Shown one piece after another: positions 32,567-42,660 of a stretch of 64,000 nucleotides of DNA. The stretch covers positions 824,661 through 888,660 of the forward strand of contig NZ_CP016474.1 in the NCBI RefSeq assembly GCF_001693255.1, in the 5' to 3' direction. Below the pieces are notes generated by a model, which searched no databases, was not told the DNA's origin, and saw only the letters and a list, made by a program, of their open reading frames with translations. Numbering within the stretch: the first letter of the stretch is position 1; each line of letters begins with the position of its first letter. The translations under genes were made by a program, and so were the position numbers. The stretch is from Picosynechococcus sp. PCC 7003 (lineage in GTDB: Bacteria > Cyanobacteriota > Cyanobacteriia > Cyanobacteriales > MRBY01).

Positions 32567-34153
32567 ATGAAATTCAAATCCCTAACCGCCCTTTGCCTCG
32601 CCTCAACCCTCTGGGCCGGGGGCCAAGCGGTCCAAGCGCAAATTACCCTAAATCCCATTGGTCGTTATGAAACCGGCATTTTTGACGGGAGTGCTGCGGA
32701 AATTGCTGCTTATGATCCCCTGACAAAGCGCTTATTTGTTACCAATGCCGAAGCGAAAACCATCGATATTCTTGACTTAAGTAATCCGACCCAGCCGACT
32801 CTCATTACCAGTATTGAACTCGCCAACGGAGCCAATAGCGTTACGTTCCATGATGGTGTTTTAGCGGTTGCCGTGGAAGGCGATACACCCCAAATGCCCG
32901 GTCAAGTGGTTTTCTTTGATGCAATGGGCAGACAACTCAAGGCTGTTACTGTGGGCGCTTTGCCGGATATGCTCACCTTTACCCCCGATGGTCAAAAAAT
33001 TGTTGTGGCCAATGAAGGGGAACCCAACGAAGATTACAGCAACGATCCCGAAGGTTCCGTGAGCATCATTGATCTCTCCAGAGGCGTTGCCAATGCCACA
33101 GTGAAAACCGCTGATTTTCGCGCTTTTAATAATGCCGAATTAGACCCTAGTGTGCGGGTTTTTGGTTTGAATGCCACCGTTGCCCAGGATTTAGAACCGG
33201 AATATGTGGCCGTTGCCCCAGATTCCCAAACCGCTTGGGTCACCCTCCAGGAAAATAACGCCCTCGCCGTGGTGGATCTCAATGCGGCCAGAGTGGTCGA
33301 TATTGTTGGTTTAGGCTTTAAGGATCACAGTCTTGCGGTTAATGCCCTGGATGCAAGCAACAGAGATGGGGCAATTAACCTGGCGACCTATCCGAATTTG
33401 TATGGGGTTTATCAACCCGATGCGATCGCCGCCTATGAAGTGAATGGCGAAACCTTTTTAATTACCGCCAATGAAGGGGATTCCCGGATTCGTCCCACGG
33501 GAGATGATGAAATTCCTGGTGCAGAGGAAGGAGATATTTTCAACGAAGAAAGTCGGATCGCCGATCTAGACCTCGATCCGGTGGCTTTCCCTAATGCGGC
33601 GGCTCTCCAAGATGATGCTGTCCTCGGTCGCCTGAAGGTGATTAACAACATGGGTGATATTGATGGCGATGGTCAGTACGAAGAACTTTATGCCTTCGGG
33701 GCACGATCTTTTTCGATCTGGAATAGCGCCGGAGAATTGGTCTTCGATAGTGGCAGCCAGCTTGAGGCAATTACCGCCGCCGTTGCCCCCGAAAACTTCA
33801 ATAGCACCAACGATGAAAATGGCTCCTTCGATGACCGCAGTGATGACAAAGGCCCCGAACCGGAAGGCGTTACCATTGGTCAGATTGGCGATCGCCACTA
33901 TGGATTTATCGGTTTAGAGCGGGTGGGCGGCATCATAGTCTATGACGTTACGGATCCGATGGCACCGTTTTTTGTGACCTATACCAATGGTCGTGATTTC
34001 GAGGGAGATGCCGAAGCTGGCACCGCTGGGGATCTTGGCCCGGAAGGATTACTCTTTGTTCCCGCCGCCGATAGCCCCAATGGCGAAAACCTCTTGGTGG
34101 TGACAAACGAAGTAAGTGGCAATACGTCCATCTTCCAGATCATGGGCGAGTAG
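32567..34153 (+). CDS. Choice-of-anchor I family protein (exported beta-propeller)
   Basis: A 528-residue protein starting MKFKSLTALCLASTLWAGG with a signal peptide ending QAVQA; the longer upstream frame has no support. The body is a beta-propeller with repeats such as YDPLTKRLFVTNAEAKTIDILDLSNP, DMLTFTPDGQKIVVANEGEPNEDYSNDPEGSVSIIDL and GPEGLLFVPAADSPNGENLLVVTNEVSG. This is the choice-of-anchor I family, found in secreted proteins and related to domains next to alkaline phosphatases. It contains many Asp/Asn loops (DIDGDGQYEE) that probably bind calcium. No C-terminal anchor is seen. A strong terminator follows. Confidence 0.85.
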   Translation: MKFKSLTALCLASTLWAGGQAVQAQITLNPIGRYETGIFDGSAAEIAAYDPLTKRLFVTNAEAKTIDILDLSNPTQPTLITSIELANGANSVTFHDGVLAVAVEGDTPQMPGQVVFFDAMGRQLKAVTVGALPDMLTFTPDGQKIVVANEGEPNEDYSNDPEGSVSIIDLSRGVANATVKTADFRAFNNAELDPSVRVFGLNATVAQDLEPEYVAVAPDSQTAWVTLQENNALAVVDLNAARVVDIVGLGFKDHSLAVNALDASNRDGAINLATYPNLYGVYQPDAIAAYEVNGETFLITANEGDSRIRPTGDDEIPGAEEGDIFNEESRIADLDLDPVAFPNAAALQDDAVLGRLKVINNMGDIDGDGQYEELYAFGARSFSIWNSAGELVFDSGSQLEAITAAVAPENFNSTNDENGSFDDRSDDKGPEPEGVTIGQIGDRHYGFIGLERVGGIIVYDVTDPMAPFFVTYTNGRDFEGDAEAGTAGDLGPEGLLFVPAADSPNGENLLVVTNEVSGNTSIFQIMGE

Positions 34154-34187
34154 GAAATTTTTATCAGATATCAAAACAGAAATTTTC

Positions 34188-34215
34188 AGGGTGGGGGCAA
34201 CCTCGCCCTTTTTTT
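34188..34215 (+). terminator. Rho-independent terminator
   Basis: AGGGTGGGG (34188-34196), loop GCAA and CCTCGCCCT (34201-34209) form a 9-bp stem with two G-U pairs, followed by six T residues. It ends the transcript of the choice-of-anchor I gene. Confidence 0.85.
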
Positions 34216-34246
34216 GTTGCGTATAAGGGGGGTTTTAAAAGCCGTT

Positions 34247-34915
34247 TTAAAAGCCGTAGCTATGACCCTGGAGTGGCACAAAGCGCACGGCGATCGCCTT
34301 TTCCATTTCCAGGTCAGTGCTAGTTTTATGGAGGACTTCGAGACGTTGGCCGATGGTGCCCACAGGAATCACGAGGTGGCCACCCACCGCCAATTGTTGC
34401 AGTAGCGGTTGGGGACGATGGTCTGGGGCCGCCGTGACAAGGATCGCGTCGTAGGGGGCAAATTCTGGCCAACCCTTGTAACCGTCGCCAATTTTGTAGT
34501 GAATATTTTGATAGCCCAATGCTTCAAGGCGATCGCGGGCTTGCTGGGCTAATTCGGGCACAATTTCAACGGTAAAAACTTCCTGGGCAATTTCTGCGAG
34601 GATCGCCGCCTGGTAGCCGCACCCCGTGCCAATTTCGAGGACTTTACTCCTAGGGGTGAGGTGAGCCGCCTCAGTCATGTAGGCGACGATGTAGGGTTGG
34701 GAAATGGTTTGGCCATAGCCGATGGTGAGGGGTTGATCGGCGTAGGCAAGATTCTGGAGGGAAGCAGGCACAAAGCGATGCCGGGGTACTTTCTGGAGCG
34801 CGGCTAGGACGGCAGGATCGTCAATGCCCCTGGCGATAATTTGCTGCCTGACCATCCGCTGACATAACGCAACGGTGGGATCGGCACAGAAATCATTGGT
34901 GGGTGGAAGATCCAT
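34247..34915 (-). CDS. pcm: Protein-L-isoaspartate O-methyltransferase
   Basis: A 222-residue repair enzyme that methylates L-isoaspartyl residues in aged proteins using SAM. Markers are RMVRQQIIARGIDDPAVLAALQKVPRH, the family substrate loop IGYGQTISQPYIVAYMTE, motif I EIGTGCGYQAAILAE, and DAILVTAA. The length is normal. It starts 69 bases from the end of tyrA on the same strand, so the two may be cotranscribed. Confidence 0.93.
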   Translation of the reverse strand: MDLPPTNDFCADPTVALCQRMVRQQIIARGIDDPAVLAALQKVPRHRFVPASLQNLAYADQPLTIGYGQTISQPYIVAYMTEAAHLTPRSKVLEIGTGCGYQAAILAEIAQEVFTVEIVPELAQQARDRLEALGYQNIHYKIGDGYKGWPEFAPYDAILVTAAPDHRPQPLLQQLAVGGHLVIPVGTIGQRLEVLHKTSTDLEMEKAIAVRFVPLQGHSYGF

Positions 34916-34983
34916 GGTCGCTGGCGAGGATCAATGCAGTTGAATCCTTCGACTTCCTCCTACCTCTATTGTACCGCTGGAAG

Positions 34984-35820
34984 CTAGAGGAAGTCTGGTC
35001 GTTGTTGTTGGGTTGCTGCGAGGAATTGGGCGATCGCCTCCCAGTTTTCTGTTTCGATGAATTCAATGGCTTGATCTAACTGCTGTCGATAATCAGTGAG
35101 GGATTTTAACAATGCCTGTCGATTTCCCTGGGCCATCATTAAACCCAATTCTGGATTGCCGCCGCCAACACGACTGGTATCCCGAAAGCCAGAACTTGCC
35201 AGGGCTTTCGCCATTTGTAAAACCTCTGAATTGATTTCTGACCCACAGGCCGCGATCAGACTCGCACTGACATAAACGGGCAGATGGGAAATCCAGGCCA
35301 CCGCTTGATCGTGAATCTCTGGGGCGCAGCAGTAGAAACGGCTCTGGAGCAGCGTGATTAAGTCCTTGAGGATTTTTACCGCATCAGGGGAAGTTTCAGG
35401 GGTCGGCGTTAAAACGTAGGGCGCATTGATAAACAATCCGGGAAGCGCGGCGTCAATGCCCTGTTCAGCGGTGCCCGCCATGGGATGTCCGCCAATAAAG
35501 TTAGGCCACAGAGGGGCGATCGCCTGGACGATTTCCCCCTTCACCGAGGCCACATCCGTCAAAATTGCCGTGGGTTTGAGGTGGGAAATAATGGCTTGGG
35601 CCGTGGGTAAAATTGCTTTGATCGGCGTACAGAGAAAGACCACATCCGCATCCCGGAGTAGGCTCATATCTGTGCTGGCTTCGGTGACAATCCCCTTGGT
35701 CAAGGCAGTTTCACAGGTTGCACTTTGGCGGGAAACCCCCAACACTTCTAAATCATTTTCCCGGAAGGCGATCGCCAAGGATCCACCAATCAAACCCAGT
35801 CCCACAATGCCAATTTTCAT
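34984..35820 (-). CDS. tyrA: Prephenate/arogenate dehydrogenase (TyrA family)
   Basis: A 278-residue enzyme. The NAD(P) fold is at the start, MKIGIVGLGLIGGSLA, so the ATG at 35820 is chosen over upstream in-frame codons (35835, 35856). GGHPMAGTAEQGI and AWISHLPVYVSASL contain the catalytic His residues of the TyrA family, and the C-terminus FRDTSRVGGGNPELG is conserved. Cyanobacterial members mostly use arogenate and NADP to make tyrosine; the substrate preference cannot be read from sequence. No ACT domain is attached, consistent with the arogenate type. Confidence 0.88.
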   Translation of the reverse strand: MKIGIVGLGLIGGSLAIAFRENDLEVLGVSRQSATCETALTKGIVTEASTDMSLLRDADVVFLCTPIKAILPTAQAIISHLKPTAILTDVASVKGEIVQAIAPLWPNFIGGHPMAGTAEQGIDAALPGLFINAPYVLTPTPETSPDAVKILKDLITLLQSRFYCCAPEIHDQAVAWISHLPVYVSASLIAACGSEINSEVLQMAKALASSGFRDTSRVGGGNPELGLMMAQGNRQALLKSLTDYRQQLDQAIEFIETENWEAIAQFLAATQQQRPDFL

Positions 35821-35906
35821 GAATTTTTTCCCCATTAAAAATCCCCCGCACCGCAAGTGTTACCGGGGGAGCCGCACACTGTCACACGACAGCAATCACA
35901 AAAAAA

Positions 35907-36350
35907 TTAGAGGTCGCCGCGAATTTCCTCGATGACACCATCCCGAACTACAAGTTCAACATTGAGCTTGCGCACCAGATTGTCACCCACTTTTACATCA
36001 AAGAAACTCTCCATTTGACCCTGGAGAAACTCTTGATCTAATTCTAAATTCTGTACCTGTTGGAGCTGCTGGAGCACTTGGTTTTTCTTCTCAAGGAGTT
36101 CCCGCTTTTTTTGGTTAACCTGGAGTTGGATATTTTCCATTTGTTGGGCGACCTGGGGGGTATTGCCCTGTTGTTGGAGTTCACTGATAGTGCGATTTCC
36201 CTGGACATCCAGTTGTTGTAATTGACCATCAAAAGTCGCTATTTGCCCCTGGAGTTGCTGCTGTACTTCCTCTTTCCAGCGGGGCGTCACGATGACTTTA
36301 AGATTAATCGGGCGTTTGAGGGTAACGGTAGGCACTTGGTTTCCGTCCAT
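35907..36350 (-). CDS. YlqD-like coiled-coil protein
   Basis: A 147-residue protein: an N-terminal beta segment (VTLKRPINLKVIVTPRWKEEV), a long Gln-rich coiled coil (about 25-100, with QQMENIQLQVNQKKRELLEKKNQVLQQ), and a C-terminal segment (FFDVKVGDNLVRKLNVELVVRDGVIEEIRG) typical of the YlqD family. Function unknown; cytosolic. It is preceded by 120 non-coding bases and followed by tyrA 87 bases on. Confidence 0.8.
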   Translation of the reverse strand: MDGNQVPTVTLKRPINLKVIVTPRWKEEVQQQLQGQIATFDGQLQQLDVQGNRTISELQQQGNTPQVAQQMENIQLQVNQKKRELLEKKNQVLQQLQQVQNLELDQEFLQGQMESFFDVKVGDNLVRKLNVELVVRDGVIEEIRGDL

Positions 36351-36470
36351 GTGAATGTTTTCCTAGAGAAATATAACTAAATTTTGTTAAATCAGCGGGC
36401 CAAAATCGCCCTATCTGCAAAATATTCTCAGGGTAGCATCAATACCCCAAGATTCCGCCATCCGAGTCGC

Positions 36471-38387
36471 TCAATCTTTGTCGTAAAGGGAAGCAATTAA
36501 GGCCGCATATTTTTCTGCTACCACAGGCCGCTTAATTTTGAGGGTCTGGGTCATCAGGCCATTCTCCATGGAAAAAGGCTCCAGAATTAACGCAAAATCA
36601 CTAATGCGGTCATCTACCCGATAGCCAGGCCGATTTTTAATTTCCCGATTTAGTTCTTGTTTAAATAAATTCAAGACGGGCTTACTGTACAGATCCGTTT
36701 GGGGCAGTTGTTCTGAGGGGGTGCGAGGGTCTGGCAATTGTAAGCCGAGGCCACCCTGGGACACCCACTGACCGAGGGCTTCGAGGTTCGGCACGATCAA
36801 CGCACCGAGGGATTTTTGATCTTGGCCCACCAGCATAATTTGATCGATGTAAGGGCTGCGAGCACAGGCGTCTTCAATGGGTTGTGGTTCGATGTTTTCG
36901 CCGTTGGTGAGAACGATGGTATCTTTTGCCCGCCCGGTTAAAACCAGATCGCCCTGGGGTGTGAGCCAGCCGAGATCGCCGCTGTCAAACCAGCCTTCGG
37001 GATCAATGGCCTTGGCGGTGGCTTCGGGTTTGCGGTAGTAGCCCTGCATCACCTGGGGGCCACGGATTAAAACCAGTCCCTTTTGGCCCTGGGATAGAGT
37101 TTGCCTGGTTTCAGGGTCGGCAATGCGGATTTCGGTGCCTTTGAGGGCTGGGCCAGCGGAGCCACGCACATTGCGTTCCGGGCGGCGGGCATTGGTGACA
37201 GGAGAGGTTTCGGTGAGGCCATAACCCACAAGAATATTGATCCCGACGATTTCAAAGAAGGTGTCGATGTGTTGGGCCAGGGAGCCGCCGCCGCTGATCA
37301 CATAACGAATTTTGCCGCCGGTGGCCCCACGGATTTTTTCGTAAACGAGCTTGTTGCCGAGGAGGTGAAAGGGATAAAGGGCGATCGCCTTTGATTTAGC
37401 CATTAATCGTGTCAGGGGAGAAACATGGAAATGCTCCAGGCTGAGATTATTGGCAATGCGTTGGGCCAGGACATAATTTTGGGAACAGGTGAGGAAAAAG
37501 TTCACCAGCTTTTGTTTTTTGGCGGGCTGTTCCCGGAGATTTTTCTGCACTCCTTCATAGATCGATTCCCAAATGCGCGGCACAGCGACCATATAGCCGG
37601 GCTTGTAGGTTTGCAGATCTTTTTTAATATTGCGAATATTCGTATAAATCTGGGTGCAGCCCTGGGATAGGAGGAAATATTCGGCGGCCCGTTCGTAGGA
37701 ATGCCAGGTGGGCAAAATACTCAGGGTGACATCGCCGGGGTTGGGTTGGATCACTTGGTCAAGATTAAGCACTTGGTAGAGGACATTGCCATGGGAAAGC
37801 ATGACCCCTTTGGGTTTGCCCGTCGTGCCAGAAGTATAAATTAAGGTCATTAGATCCTGGGGCGATCGCCTCGGCATTTCGAGGGGTTCCTGGTTGCCGA
37901 GGGTCATCAGTTGGGAAAAATTAAAAATGGCGAGATCGGTTTCCGGCACTTCTTCATCGGTGAGGAAAATAACGGCCCGGGGCTGTAAGTCTGTAATTTC
38001 TGGGTTGAGCCGCTCAAAGGTCTTTAAATCTTCAACAATGAGAAACTGACTTTCACTGTCGCCGTAGATGTATAGCAACTCCTGCTTTTCTGCTTGGGAT
38101 GAGCGCACCGCATTCACCGCCCCTGCTGCAATACTGCCTTGATCGGCAATGAACCAACGGGGACTATTGTCTGCAATCAGGGCGACTTTTTCCTGGGGTT
38201 GCAGACCAAGCGCCTGGAGGCCAGCCCCAAACTGCTGAATCCTCTGCCAGAGCTGATGATAGGTCAGTTTAAATTCTGGTTTTTGGTGGGGATCATAGAG
38301 GGCAACAATGTCGGCATAACGCTCGGCGGCGATCGCCCAAATTTCTGATAAAGATTGGATCTGGTCGTAGGAGGCAGCAGTGCTCAT
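36471..38387 (-). CDS. aas: Long-chain fatty acyl-ACP/acyl-CoA synthetase
   Basis: A 638-residue AMP-forming ligase started at the ATG at 38387 (MSTAASYDQI). Motifs: P-loop YTSGTTGKPKGVMLSHGN, TWHSYERAAEY, VGYGLTETSP, GWFDSGDLGWLT and GRAKDTIVLTNGENIEP. The last lysine region is the C-terminal swivel domain. It matches the single synthetase of most cyanobacteria, which recycles free fatty acids by attaching them to acyl carrier protein. Acyl-CoA activity is not excluded. The gene is monocistronic by spacing; argF lies divergently 234 bases away. Confidence 0.9.
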   Translation of the reverse strand: MSTAASYDQIQSLSEIWAIAAERYADIVALYDPHQKPEFKLTYHQLWQRIQQFGAGLQALGLQPQEKVALIADNSPRWFIADQGSIAAGAVNAVRSSQAEKQELLYIYGDSESQFLIVEDLKTFERLNPEITDLQPRAVIFLTDEEVPETDLAIFNFSQLMTLGNQEPLEMPRRSPQDLMTLIYTSGTTGKPKGVMLSHGNVLYQVLNLDQVIQPNPGDVTLSILPTWHSYERAAEYFLLSQGCTQIYTNIRNIKKDLQTYKPGYMVAVPRIWESIYEGVQKNLREQPAKKQKLVNFFLTCSQNYVLAQRIANNLSLEHFHVSPLTRLMAKSKAIALYPFHLLGNKLVYEKIRGATGGKIRYVISGGGSLAQHIDTFFEIVGINILVGYGLTETSPVTNARRPERNVRGSAGPALKGTEIRIADPETRQTLSQGQKGLVLIRGPQVMQGYYRKPEATAKAIDPEGWFDSGDLGWLTPQGDLVLTGRAKDTIVLTNGENIEPQPIEDACARSPYIDQIMLVGQDQKSLGALIVPNLEALGQWVSQGGLGLQLPDPRTPSEQLPQTDLYSKPVLNLFKQELNREIKNRPGYRVDDRISDFALILEPFSMENGLMTQTLKIKRPVVAEKYAALIASLYDKD

Positions 38388-38621
38388 GGCAATTCCATTC
38401 AAAAGCGCAAAAAACAAGCCAAAATCATGGCTACAATCCTACTTTAAAACTAGATTTCACCCATCTCCCCAAAAGTAGACAGTTTTTCAGGTGTCACACC
38501 CTGGGGATCGCCATCAACATTTCCTGACGAAGACCCAGGGCGATCGCCCTGGCAAACTTTTGTGGAATCTGGAGGGGAGCTTATAATGATTTTTTTGCCA
38601 CGGTAAGGAGCCGGAAACAGG

Positions 38622-39542
38622 ATGAATGCACTCAAGGGTCGGGATCTTCTGAGCATTGCAGATCTCAGCAGCACTGAAATTATTACCCTGCTAAACCTGG
38701 CGGCGGATCTCAAACAGGGGAACATCGCCCCCACCTGCCCAAAAACCCTCGGCCTGTTGTTTTACAAAGCCTCTACCCGCACCCGGGTCTCCTTTAGCGT
38801 GGCCATGTACCAACTGGGTGGCAATGTCATTGACCTAAACCCGAACCGTACCCAAGTGGGCCGGGGTGAGCCCATCGAAGATACTGCGCGGGTTTTAGAC
38901 CGCTACCTCGATATTCTGGCGATTCGCACCTTTGACCAACAGGATCTCGAAACCTTCGCCGACTACTGTGAAATGCCGATTATCAACGCCCTCACCGACC
39001 TAGAGCACCCCTGTCAGATGTTGGCGGATCTGCAAACGATGCAGGAAACCTTTGGCAAATTAGAAGGCCTGACCATGACCTACGTGGGCGATGGCAATAA
39101 CGTTGCCCATTCCATCCTCCTGGGTGGGGCATTGGTGGGTATGAATATTCACATCGCCACCCCCAAAGATTACGAACCCAGTCCGGAGATTGTCGCCCAA
39201 GCGAAGAATATCGCCGGCGATCGCAGTCAGATTTTGATCACCCACGATCCCAAGGAAGCCGCCGAAGGGTGCCACGCCATTTATACCGATGTGTGGGCCA
39301 GTATGGGCCAAGAAGACCTCGCTAATAGTCGCGTACCCATTTTCCAGCCCTACCAAGTCAACGCCGAACTGATGGCCCTCGCCGATAAAGAGGCGATCGC
39401 CCTCCACTGTTTACCGGCCCACCGGGGTGAAGAAATTACCGCCGACGTGATGGAAGGCCCCCAATCCAAGATTTGGGATCAAGCCGAAAACCGGATGCAC
39501 GCCCAAAAAGCACTAATAGCCAGTCTTCTCGGCATTGTCTAA
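38622..39542 (+). CDS. argF: Ornithine carbamoyltransferase
   Basis: A 306-residue enzyme making citrulline from ornithine and carbamoyl phosphate. The carbamoyl phosphate loop is STRTR (S51-R55), followed by LEHPCQMLADL, and the ornithine site is ALHCLPAHRGEE, with the catalytic Cys and the SMG-type loop ASMGQE. The length matches the family. The upstream 204 bases include the divergent promoter for aas. No arginine-operator-like site was recognised. Confidence 0.95.
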   Translation: MNALKGRDLLSIADLSSTEIITLLNLAADLKQGNIAPTCPKTLGLLFYKASTRTRVSFSVAMYQLGGNVIDLNPNRTQVGRGEPIEDTARVLDRYLDILAIRTFDQQDLETFADYCEMPIINALTDLEHPCQMLADLQTMQETFGKLEGLTMTYVGDGNNVAHSILLGGALVGMNIHIATPKDYEPSPEIVAQAKNIAGDRSQILITHDPKEAAEGCHAIYTDVWASMGQEDLANSRVPIFQPYQVNAELMALADKEAIALHCLPAHRGEEITADVMEGPQSKIWDQAENRMHAQKALIASLLGIV

Positions 39543-39556
39543 CTCAAGTATTTGAT

Positions 39557-39793
39557 CTAGCGGAGGATGATCTGTAGCTGGAGATTACTCATCCCCCACA
39601 TCGCAAAAAATTTCCGTGATAGCTCTAAGCTGGCTTCGGTCATATCGCCATCGGGGGCAACCAGCCCTCCCTCTAGGTAGCGACCCCCGTCAGTGACGAG
39701 ATCGAGCCGTTGTTGATCATTGTCGATCGGGGTTAGGACTAACTTACCTCGCGCCAGAGTTTGACCGGCACGACTAATAATGGCACATCGCAT
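39557..39793 (-). CDS. Small hypothetical protein
   Basis: A 78-residue protein, MRCAIISRAGQTLARGKLVLTPID, then ASLELSRKFFAMWGMSNLQLQIILR. It looks like a small beta-rich soluble domain. The start has an AGGAGAG ribosome-binding site on the complement. It converges with argF (14 bases between stops). I recognise no family. Confidence 0.55.
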   Translation of the reverse strand: MRCAIISRAGQTLARGKLVLTPIDNDQQRLDLVTDGGRYLEGGLVAPDGDMTEASLELSRKFFAMWGMSNLQLQIILR

Positions 39794-39957
39794 CTTTTGG
39801 CGCTCTCCTTGAAATGGAATAAAAAAACCTTGTTGAGTATAGCCGAAAGCCCCGACCCCACAACATCCATTGGGGGATTTCTCCCCTGTCTTCCTCCCAG
39901 TCGATCTTGTTACGATACAAAGCAGTGCAACCCCACTTTTGGAGACAAAACACCACC

Positions 39958-40359
39958 ATGACCGATAAAGTTGTCAAAACCGACGCCGAATGGCAAGCGC
40001 AACTTTCCCCAGAAGCCTACAAAGTTACCCGCAAACATGGCACCGAGCGGGCCTTTACCGGCGAATACCACGATTTCAAGGGGGAAGGCACCTACAATTG
40101 TGTTTGCTGTGGTGCGCCCCTGTTCACGTCGGATACGAAGTTTAATTCGGGTACTGGCTGGCCGAGCTATTGGCAACCGGTGGACGACAAGGCGATCGCC
40201 GAAAAAAATGACTTTAGTTTCTTCATGAAGCGCACGGAAGTGCTTTGTGCAAAATGCGATGCCCATCTGGGTCACGTATTTAACGATGGGCCGCCCCCCA
40301 CAGGCTTACGCTATTGCATCAATTCCGTGGCCCTGAAGTTCGAACCGAAAACCGAGTAA
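39958..40359 (+). CDS. msrB: Peptide-methionine (R)-S-oxide reductase
   Basis: A 133-residue enzyme started at the ATG at 39958 with TTTGGAGAC as ribosome-binding region. The Zn site is CVCC and CAKC (four Cys), with GTGWPSYW between, and the catalytic Cys is in [11 protein letters not shown]. It repairs methionine-R-sulfoxide with thioredoxin. It complements the thioredoxin-like genes in the window. The upstream in-frame extension to 39907 is not supported. Confidence 0.93.
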   Translation: MTDKVVKTDAEWQAQLSPEAYKVTRKHGTERAFTGEYHDFKGEGTYNCVCCGAPLFTSDTKFNSGTGWPSYWQPVDDKAIAEKNDFSFFMKRTEVLCAKCDAHLGHVFNDGPPPTGLRYCINSVALKFEPKTE

Positions 40360-40600
40360 CACCCTTCTAACTCCCCTCCAAGGGATAAGACCTCCGGCGG
40401 CACCTCCCTCTAGGGAAAATTTTGGGACTCTCCAGCACACCCGCCAACTGTTCCCCTCTTGAGAGGGGTTAGGGGAGTGTCGGCCACTAACTTACTGAGA
40501 ACACCCACACCCCTCTAGCTCCCCTTATAGGGGAGAGACACCCTCCGCCTTCGGCACCTCCCTCTAAGGAGGATTTTTTTATTCGCTGACTCTCCTCTCC
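40360..40600. repeat. Cluster of short interspersed repeats rich in CCCCTC/GAGGGG
   Basis: The 241-base gap between msrB and pdxA contains two direct, related blocks, about 40361-40432 and 40505-40595. Both hold a CTCCCCT hairpin, GACxCCTCCG and CGGCACCTCCCTCTA, then a GGACTCTCC/TGACTCTCC end. A third piece at about 40449-40478 (CCCCTCTTGAGAGGGG) is a hairpin in inverted orientation. This matches the dispersed MITE-like repeats seen in many cyanobacteria. No terminator or coding sequence is needed to explain the region, though the hairpins could end msrB transcripts. Confidence 0.65.
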
Positions 40601-40601
40601 T

Positions 40602-41678
40602 ATGAAAACTCGCCTCGCTTTGACTATTGGTGATCCGGCTGGTATTGGCCCAGAGGTACTTTTAAAAGCCCTGGCGGATCCAGAAATTAGAGCGCTTTGT
40701 CCGATGACGGTCATTGGCGATCGCCTCTCGCTCGAAAAAACCTATCAGCACCTCAAAAACCGGACGGAATCACCTTTGATTGCTCCTAGTGAGTTAGACA
40801 TTCTCGAACCAAACGGCAATGAATCTCTGCAAGATTTCACCTGGGGAGAAGGTTCAGCAACTACGGGCGATCGCGCCTTCCAATGCCTTGATACGGCCAT
40901 TACAAAAACTCTAGAAGGAGAATTTTCGGGCATCGTCACCGCCCCCATTGCCAAATCCCTCTGGCAAGCAGCGGGCCATAATTACCCCGGCCAAACGGAA
41001 GTCCTCGCTCAAAAAAGCGAAACCACTCGCTATGGCATGGCCTTTATCGGAAAATCTCCCTACACCGGCTGGACATTGCGGACGCTGTTAGCGACGACCC
41101 ATATTCCCCTAAAAGCGGTGCCAGAAACCTTAAATCCAGGGCTGATAGATTTGAAACTTAGTCTCCTTTTAGAATCGCTCCAGCAAGATTTTGGGTTAGC
41201 AAATCCCCAGGTGGCGATCGCCGGCTTAAATCCCCACAGTGGCGAAAATGGCCAATTGGGAACCGAGGAAATGGACTGGTTAAACGCTTGGCTCCAGAGA
41301 GCGCGACAACAATATCCCAACGCAAATTTGTTAGGGCTGTATCCTCCCGATACGATGTGGGTCAATGCAGGCAAAGCTTGGTATGGCAAACCAGAATTTA
41401 AACCCGCCGCCGATGCTTATCTGGCCCTTTACCACGACCAAGGGTTAATCCCGGTGAAACTGATGGCCTTTGACTACGCGATCAATACCACCATCGGTTT
41501 ACCTTTTATCCGGACTTCCCCTGACCACGGCACTGCTTTTGACATTGCGGGCCAAGGCATCGCCAATCCCACCAGCATGAAAGAAGCGATTAAACTGGCC
41601 GCAAAAATTAGCCAGCAGCGGGCTGCTACCACTGTCCCCCCACTTCTAACCCCCCCAGATCGCTCGTTGCTTGGATGA
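40602..41678 (+). CDS. pdxA: 4-hydroxythreonine-4-phosphate dehydrogenase
   Basis: A 358-residue enzyme of vitamin B6 synthesis. The start [25 protein letters not shown], the metal site [28 protein letters not shown] and [14 protein letters not shown] identify PdxA. It converts 4-hydroxythreonine-4-phosphate for PdxJ. The last 53 bases overlap the last part of the convergent tocopherol cyclase gene, so the two mRNAs have complementary ends. Confidence 0.95.
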   Translation: MKTRLALTIGDPAGIGPEVLLKALADPEIRALCPMTVIGDRLSLEKTYQHLKNRTESPLIAPSELDILEPNGNESLQDFTWGEGSATTGDRAFQCLDTAITKTLEGEFSGIVTAPIAKSLWQAAGHNYPGQTEVLAQKSETTRYGMAFIGKSPYTGWTLRTLLATTHIPLKAVPETLNPGLIDLKLSLLLESLQQDFGLANPQVAIAGLNPHSGENGQLGTEEMDWLNAWLQRARQQYPNANLLGLYPPDTMWVNAGKAWYGKPEFKPAADAYLALYHDQGLIPVKLMAFDYAINTTIGLPFIRTSPDHGTAFDIAGQGIANPTSMKEAIKLAAKISQQRAATTVPPLLTPPDRSLLG

Positions 41679-42660
41679 GGGGCGTTTTGTCTGGGGCGAA
41701 AAGTTTGAGAGAAATTTGGCCCCGTAGGGTATCCTGACAGCAAAACTGGAGCCCGGTGTGGGTCGGTGCCCGCAAAGGTTGTCCCGGTAGGTCGGTTTTC
41801 CCACTAAGATAAACCGTAAACCCTTGGCGATCGCCGGCGGTCATTTCCCAGTAGCCCCAAGGAGAAATATTCCAGGTAACGGTACTGTTCCAGGGGGCAA
41901 ACTCGTAGAATTTTCCACGGTGGTGAATGCCAATTAAGCCCACTTCCTCTTCGCTCACTAAAATTTGCCGGATACCTCCAGCGGCGGTGAGGGCGAGGTC
42001 TTTTTCTTCTCTAAAAGCGTTGCAGTTGAGCCAAAACCAAGCCTCCGGAAAGGATTTGCCCCAATTTTTTTCGCTATAGGCCGGGGCATTTCTAAATTCA
42101 TAGCGTTTGCCTCGCCATTCGATCCAACCCGTACTTAACCCGTGGGCCAGCAATACCTGCCAACCGGGATCGTAAATGGGCAAGAAAGAATACCAATTGG
42201 CGGTGGGTTTACCGGACGTTCCCCAACCGTAGATCGGCTTTGTTTCGTAGTGCCATTGGCAAACTTCTCCGGTGCCCGGATCGACAATCCGGCCTTGATT
42301 GAGGGTCGCCGTTGCTTGGTAGCCTTCCTGAATTTTGTCCTGGAAAACCCTGGGGGCAAGGAGTTGGGGCTTTAAATTTGAGGGACGATGTCGCCAATGG
42401 CCCAGGGCGAGGCGTTGATGATCGGCCCAAAAATTTTTCACGTTCGGTAAAGTACGCCAGAGATACTCATCTTGAAGACCCAAGATTTGTACGGCACCGC
42501 CACTATGGGGGCGATCGCCAAGGGGATCTTCGATGGAATACATAAAGGCAAAATTATCACCCAACTCCGGTAAGGTGACGCGAAAATACCAACCTTCAAA
42601 GAAACGGGGGGTATGGTAATCCCAATGGTAGCCACTGTGGGGCGGTTCACAAAAATTCAT
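41626..42660 (-). CDS. Tocopherol cyclase
   Basis: A 344-residue protein: the start [39 protein letters not shown], then [37 protein letters not shown] and [14 protein letters not shown]. These are the markers of the VTE1/slr1737 tocopherol cyclase, which closes the chromanol ring of vitamin E precursors. Many conserved Trp residues line the substrate cavity. Its 3' end overlaps pdxA by 53 bases on the opposite strand. Confidence 0.92.
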   Translation of the reverse strand: MNFCEPPHSGYHWDYHTPRFFEGWYFRVTLPELGDNFAFMYSIEDPLGDRPHSGGAVQILGLQDEYLWRTLPNVKNFWADHQRLALGHWRHRPSNLKPQLLAPRVFQDKIQEGYQATATLNQGRIVDPGTGEVCQWHYETKPIYGWGTSGKPTANWYSFLPIYDPGWQVLLAHGLSTGWIEWRGKRYEFRNAPAYSEKNWGKSFPEAWFWLNCNAFREEKDLALTAAGGIRQILVSEEEVGLIGIHHRGKFYEFAPWNSTVTWNISPWGYWEMTAGDRQGFTVYLSGKTDLPGQPLRAPTHTGLQFCCQDTLRGQISLKLFAPDKTPLIQATSDLGGLEVGGQW

